A DNA stretch of 64,000 nt from Nocardioides zeae (lineage in GTDB: Bacteria; Actinomycetota; Actinomycetes; Propionibacteriales; Nocardioidaceae), in assembly GCF_030818655.1 (NCBI RefSeq), contig NZ_JAUTAN010000001.1, positions 372,001 through 436,000 on the forward strand, written 5' to 3'. Under the pieces are notes generated by a model that saw only the letters and a list, made by a program, of their open reading frames with translations, had not been told where the DNA came from and made no database searches. Shown here piece by piece: positions 61,464 through 64,000 of this stretch. Made by a program: the position numbers and the translations under genes. Numbering within the stretch: position 1 is the first letter of the stretch; every line of letters starts with the position of its first letter.

Positions 61464-63704
61464 GTGAGCGCGACGGAGCGGAGCGAGCGCACGACGGCGG
61501 CGGACGCGGCGTGCACGGCGGCGTACGACGCGGGAGGCGGCCCCGACACGGGGGTGGCGCTCCTCGCGGTCGGGGGCTACGGGCGGCGCGAGCTCGCGCC
61601 GTACTCGGACCTCGACGTCCTGCTCGTGCACGACCGCGGCGTCGACGTGGAGGAGCTGGCGGGGGTCCTCTGGTACCCGCTCTGGGACGGCGGCTTCAAG
61701 ATCGACCACGCGGTGCGCGACGTCGACGAGACCCTCACGGCGGCGGCCGACGACCTCAAGGTCGCGCTCGGGCTGCTCGACGCCCGGCACCTCGCGGGCG
61801 ACCCCAACGTGACCCTCCGCCTCCGCGCCCAGCTGTTCGCCGCGTGGCGTCGCGACGCCCGCAACCGGTTGCCGGGCCTGCGCACCATGACGCGGGCCCG
61901 CCACGACCTCGTGGGGGAGCTCGCGCACGTCTCGGTCCCCGACCTCAAGGAGGCGGAGGGCGGCCTGCGCGACGCCACCGTCCTCAAGGCGCTGGTGGCG
62001 ACGTGGCTCGTCGACATCCCGCACACCGACCTCGACCTGAGCCGCCGGGCCCTGCTCGACGTGCGCGACCACCTGCACGCGGCGGCCGGGCGGGCCACGG
62101 ACCGCGTGGCCCCGGAGATGTGGGACGAGCTGGCCGCGCGGCTCGGTCTTGCGGACGCCGTGGCCGCCCAGGGGCACGTGCGGGGCCTCGGGCGTCGGAT
62201 CGACCACATCTCGCGCACCACGTGGCGCCGGGTCGACGCCGTGCTCGCCCAGGAGCGGGTGCCCACCCGTCCCCGGCGCCCCCAGCTGGAGCGCGTCGCC
62301 CCCGGCGTGGCACTGGCGGCGGGGGAGATCGTGCTGGAGAAGGGCGCGCGTCCGGCGGCGGACCCGTTGCTCGTGCTCCGGGCAGCCGCCGAGGCCGCGG
62401 AGCGCGACGTGCTCCTGGCGCCGGCGACGGCGGCCCGCCTGGGGGCCGAGTCGGCGCCCCTGCCCGTGCCGTGGCCGGCGGAGGCGCGCCAGCTCTTCGT
62501 CCGTCTCCTCGCCTCGGGCCGCGGGCTGCTCGACGTCTGGAGCACGCTGGAGGAGACGGGGGTCGCCGAGCGCCTGCTGCCGGAGTGGTCGCGGGTGCAC
62601 GGCCTGCCGCACGCCTCCGTGATCCACCGCTTCACCGTGGACCGGCACGTCATCGAGACCTGCATCGAGGCGGCGGCGCTCATCCGCACGGTCGCCCGGC
62701 CCGACGTCCTCATGGTCGCGGCGCTGCTCCACGACATCGGCAAGGGCGGCCTCGTCGACCACAGCGTCGCCGGCGAGCCCATCGCCCGCGAGGTGGCGGC
62801 CCGCATGGGCTTCGCCCCCGACGAGGTGGACCTCGTCGGGGACCTCGTGCGCTGGCACCTGCTGCTGTCGGAGACGGCGACCACGCGCGACCCCGACGAC
62901 CCGGCGACCGTCGAGCTCGTCGCGCGGCACGTCACCACGCCGGAGGCGCTGTCGCTGCTCGTGGCCCTGACCGAGGCGGACAGCCGCGCGGCCTCCGCCA
63001 AGGCGTGGTCCACCTGGCGTGCGGGGCTCGTGCGGCAGCTGGCGCGCCGTACCCTCGCCTCCCTGCTCGCCCGCGCCACCGGCGCGGCGGCCCCGGTCGC
63101 CGGGGAGGTGGAGCTGGAGGTGCCCGCGGAGGTACGCCGCGATCCCCGCGCCGTCGCGGTGACGGTGCAGGAGACGGTCGACGGCTCGCGGATCACGACG
63201 CTCGCCACGGACCGCAACGGCGTGCTCGCCGACGTGGCCGCGGCCCTCGCCGTGCAACGGGTCGCGGTGCGTGCGGCGCGGGCCTGGTCGCAGGGGCCCT
63301 ACGCCGTGTCCGTGTGGGAGTCGGGGGAGCGCGACGTCGACGCCGCGGTGCTGCGCGAGCGGGTGGCGGCGATCGTCGACGGCCGTCTCGACCCCGGCGA
63401 CCGGATCGCCCGGATGGTGCGCTCGACGCGGGAGCCGTCGGTGGTGGTGCGCCCGGAGGCGTCGCGACGCGCGACCGTGCTGGAGGTGCGGACGGACGAT
63501 CGGCCGGGCGTCGTCGCCCTGGTCTGCCGGGCGCTCGCCGGGCTCGACATCTCGGTGCGCTCGGCGCACATCTCGACCCTCGGTCCGCAGGCCGTCGACG
63601 TGTTCTACGTGCAGGAGGCGTCGGCCGGTGCGCTGTCGGAGCAACGGGCGGCCGCGGCGGCCCACGCGCTCCGCGCCCTGCTCTCGGCCACCGTGGACCG
63701 GTGA
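61464..63704 (+). CDS. glnD: PII uridylyl/adenylyltransferase (GlnD)
   Basis: Modifies and demodifies GlnK according to nitrogen status. The 746-residue protein has the nucleotidyltransferase motif GGYGRREL with metal Asp49 and Asp51 (PYSDLDV), the HD domain His423-Asp424 (LLHDIGKG) and two C-terminal ACT domains that sense glutamine (about 560-630 and 670-746). GTG here has GGGAGGGA upstream; an earlier GTG at 61443 overlaps the hairpin and is less likely. It follows amtB-glnK as in most actinobacteria. Confidence 0.94.
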   Translation: MSATERSERTTAADAACTAAYDAGGGPDTGVALLAVGGYGRRELAPYSDLDVLLVHDRGVDVEELAGVLWYPLWDGGFKIDHAVRDVDETLTAAADDLKVALGLLDARHLAGDPNVTLRLRAQLFAAWRRDARNRLPGLRTMTRARHDLVGELAHVSVPDLKEAEGGLRDATVLKALVATWLVDIPHTDLDLSRRALLDVRDHLHAAAGRATDRVAPEMWDELAARLGLADAVAAQGHVRGLGRRIDHISRTTWRRVDAVLAQERVPTRPRRPQLERVAPGVALAAGEIVLEKGARPAADPLLVLRAAAEAAERDVLLAPATAARLGAESAPLPVPWPAEARQLFVRLLASGRGLLDVWSTLEETGVAERLLPEWSRVHGLPHASVIHRFTVDRHVIETCIEAAALIRTVARPDVLMVAALLHDIGKGGLVDHSVAGEPIAREVAARMGFAPDEVDLVGDLVRWHLLLSETATTRDPDDPATVELVARHVTTPEALSLLVALTEADSRAASAKAWSTWRAGLVRQLARRTLASLLARATGAAAPVAGEVELEVPAEVRRDPRAVAVTVQETVDGSRITTLATDRNGVLADVAAALAVQRVAVRAARAWSQGPYAVSVWESGERDVDAAVLRERVAAIVDGRLDPGDRIARMVRSTREPSVVVRPEASRRATVLEVRTDDRPGVVALVCRALAGLDISVRSAHISTLGPQAVDVFYVQEASAGALSEQRAAAAAHALRALLSATVDR

Positions 63705-63780
63705 GGGCCGCCCGCCGGTTACCCTGGGACGTCGCGGCGCCGGGCCGCGCACCGTCCGCACGAGCCTGAGGAACGATTCG

Positions 63781-64000
63781 TTGTTCGCCACACTCTCCGA
63801 CCGCCTGTCGGACACCTTCAAGAACCTGCGCGGCAAGGGCAGGCTCTCCGAGGCCGACATCGACGCCACCGCGCGCGAGATCCGCATTGCGCTGCTGGAG
63901 GCGGACGTCGCCCTGCCGGTCGTCAAGCAGTTCGTCGGCGCCGTCAAGGAGCGGGCGCGCGGCGAGGAGGTCTCGAAGGCGCTCAACCCGGCGCAGCAGA
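63781..64000 (+). CDS. ffh: Signal recognition particle protein Ffh (5' part only)
   Basis: The first 73 residues of SRP54/Ffh: FATLSDRLSDTFKNLRGKGR and the N-domain continuation with ALLEADVALPVVKQF. The GTPase and M domains lie beyond the window. TTG start with GAGGAA about 7 nt upstream; a TACCCT -10 box lies about 55 nt before it. Position after glnD is conserved. Confidence 0.93.
   Translation, partial: MFATLSDRLSDTFKNLRGKGRLSEADIDATAREIRIALLEADVALPVVKQFVGAVKERARGEEVSKALNPAQQ

Overview
The window reads as one continuous, very GC-rich chromosome segment of an actinomycete, most likely a Nocardioidaceae member (Nocardioides-like). This is an inference from several things: GTG, TTG and probably CTG starts; a Lys/Ala-tailed HU protein; a cofactor F420 gene (cofC); IclR next to leuCD; a DUF222-HNH endonuclease gene; GlnK/GlnD nitrogen control; and the gene orders gltX-tRNAs-IclR-leuCD, ddl-DUF3515-thiL-rpmB-DAK-recG-rsmD-coaD-DUF177-rpmF-rnc-mutM-smc-ftsY and amtB-glnK-glnD-ffh. 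No rRNA, CRISPR array, prophage or intact insertion sequence was seen.

Layout. 1-4432: a 3' gene end, citrate synthase (minus), then rplM-rpsI with its own promoter, long leader and strong terminator, and glmM. 4456-8834: a cluster of envelope/stress-type proteins (PRC-barrel with DUF2382, a His/Asp-rich membrane protein, a DUF3618/holin/coiled-coil trio, a YihY/BrkB membrane protein). 8966-14275: an RDD-FHA protein with a Tyr/Gln/Gly-rich linker, a double GNAT protein, a double TerD protein and a second TerD gene broken by a one-base frameshift. 14276-16290: an accessory patch with a tandem 31-bp repeat array, a DUF222-HNH endonuclease gene and palindromic GACGTCATGCG repeats. 16288-18719: small regulators and a membrane protein. 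18792-22386: FAH hydrolase-gltX-CPBP protease run, then tRNA-Gln and tRNA-Glu. 22489-25652: SRPBCC protein, then an alkylation-repair operon (Ada/AraC/AlkA fusion, ogt) ending in a Nudix gene. 25660-25904: a second 31-bp repeat array. 25908-28773: IclR regulator divergent from leuCD. 28911-34078: LTA-synthase-like sulfatase, alpha/beta hydrolase, Asp-box protein, HU. 34134-41000: cofC, plsC-gpsA, a PLP gamma-family enzyme back to back with ddl, DUF3515, thiL, rpmB. 41200-48983: fakA-like, recG-rsmD-coaD, DUF177-rpmF-rnc-mutM. 49047-64000: small coiled-coil protein, MFS transporter, smc, thioesterase, small membrane protein, TetR, ftsY, acyltransferase, amtB-glnK-glnD and the start of ffh.

How the genes work together. 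Most of the right half is the conserved actinobacterial information-processing and envelope-precursor block: ribosomal proteins, rRNA processing and repair, chromosome condensation, and SRP targeting (ftsY and ffh either side of the ammonium module). amtB-glnK-glnD forms a nitrogen-sensing unit with a GlnR-like palindrome upstream. leuCD sits beside its probable IclR-family repressor with a dyad between them. The alkylation-repair operon combines sensing, base excision and direct reversal.

The least ordinary features lie between or at the edges of genes: two arrays of the same 31-bp repeat sharing a conserved right end, a second palindromic repeat family, a 153-bp element with perfect 21-bp inverted ends upstream of ftsY, many TANNNT boxes 6-8 nt before start codons (leaderless promoters), including two packed back to back in 33 bp, and two genes whose only sensible start is CTG. 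All function calls are from reading the sequence; no database search was run.
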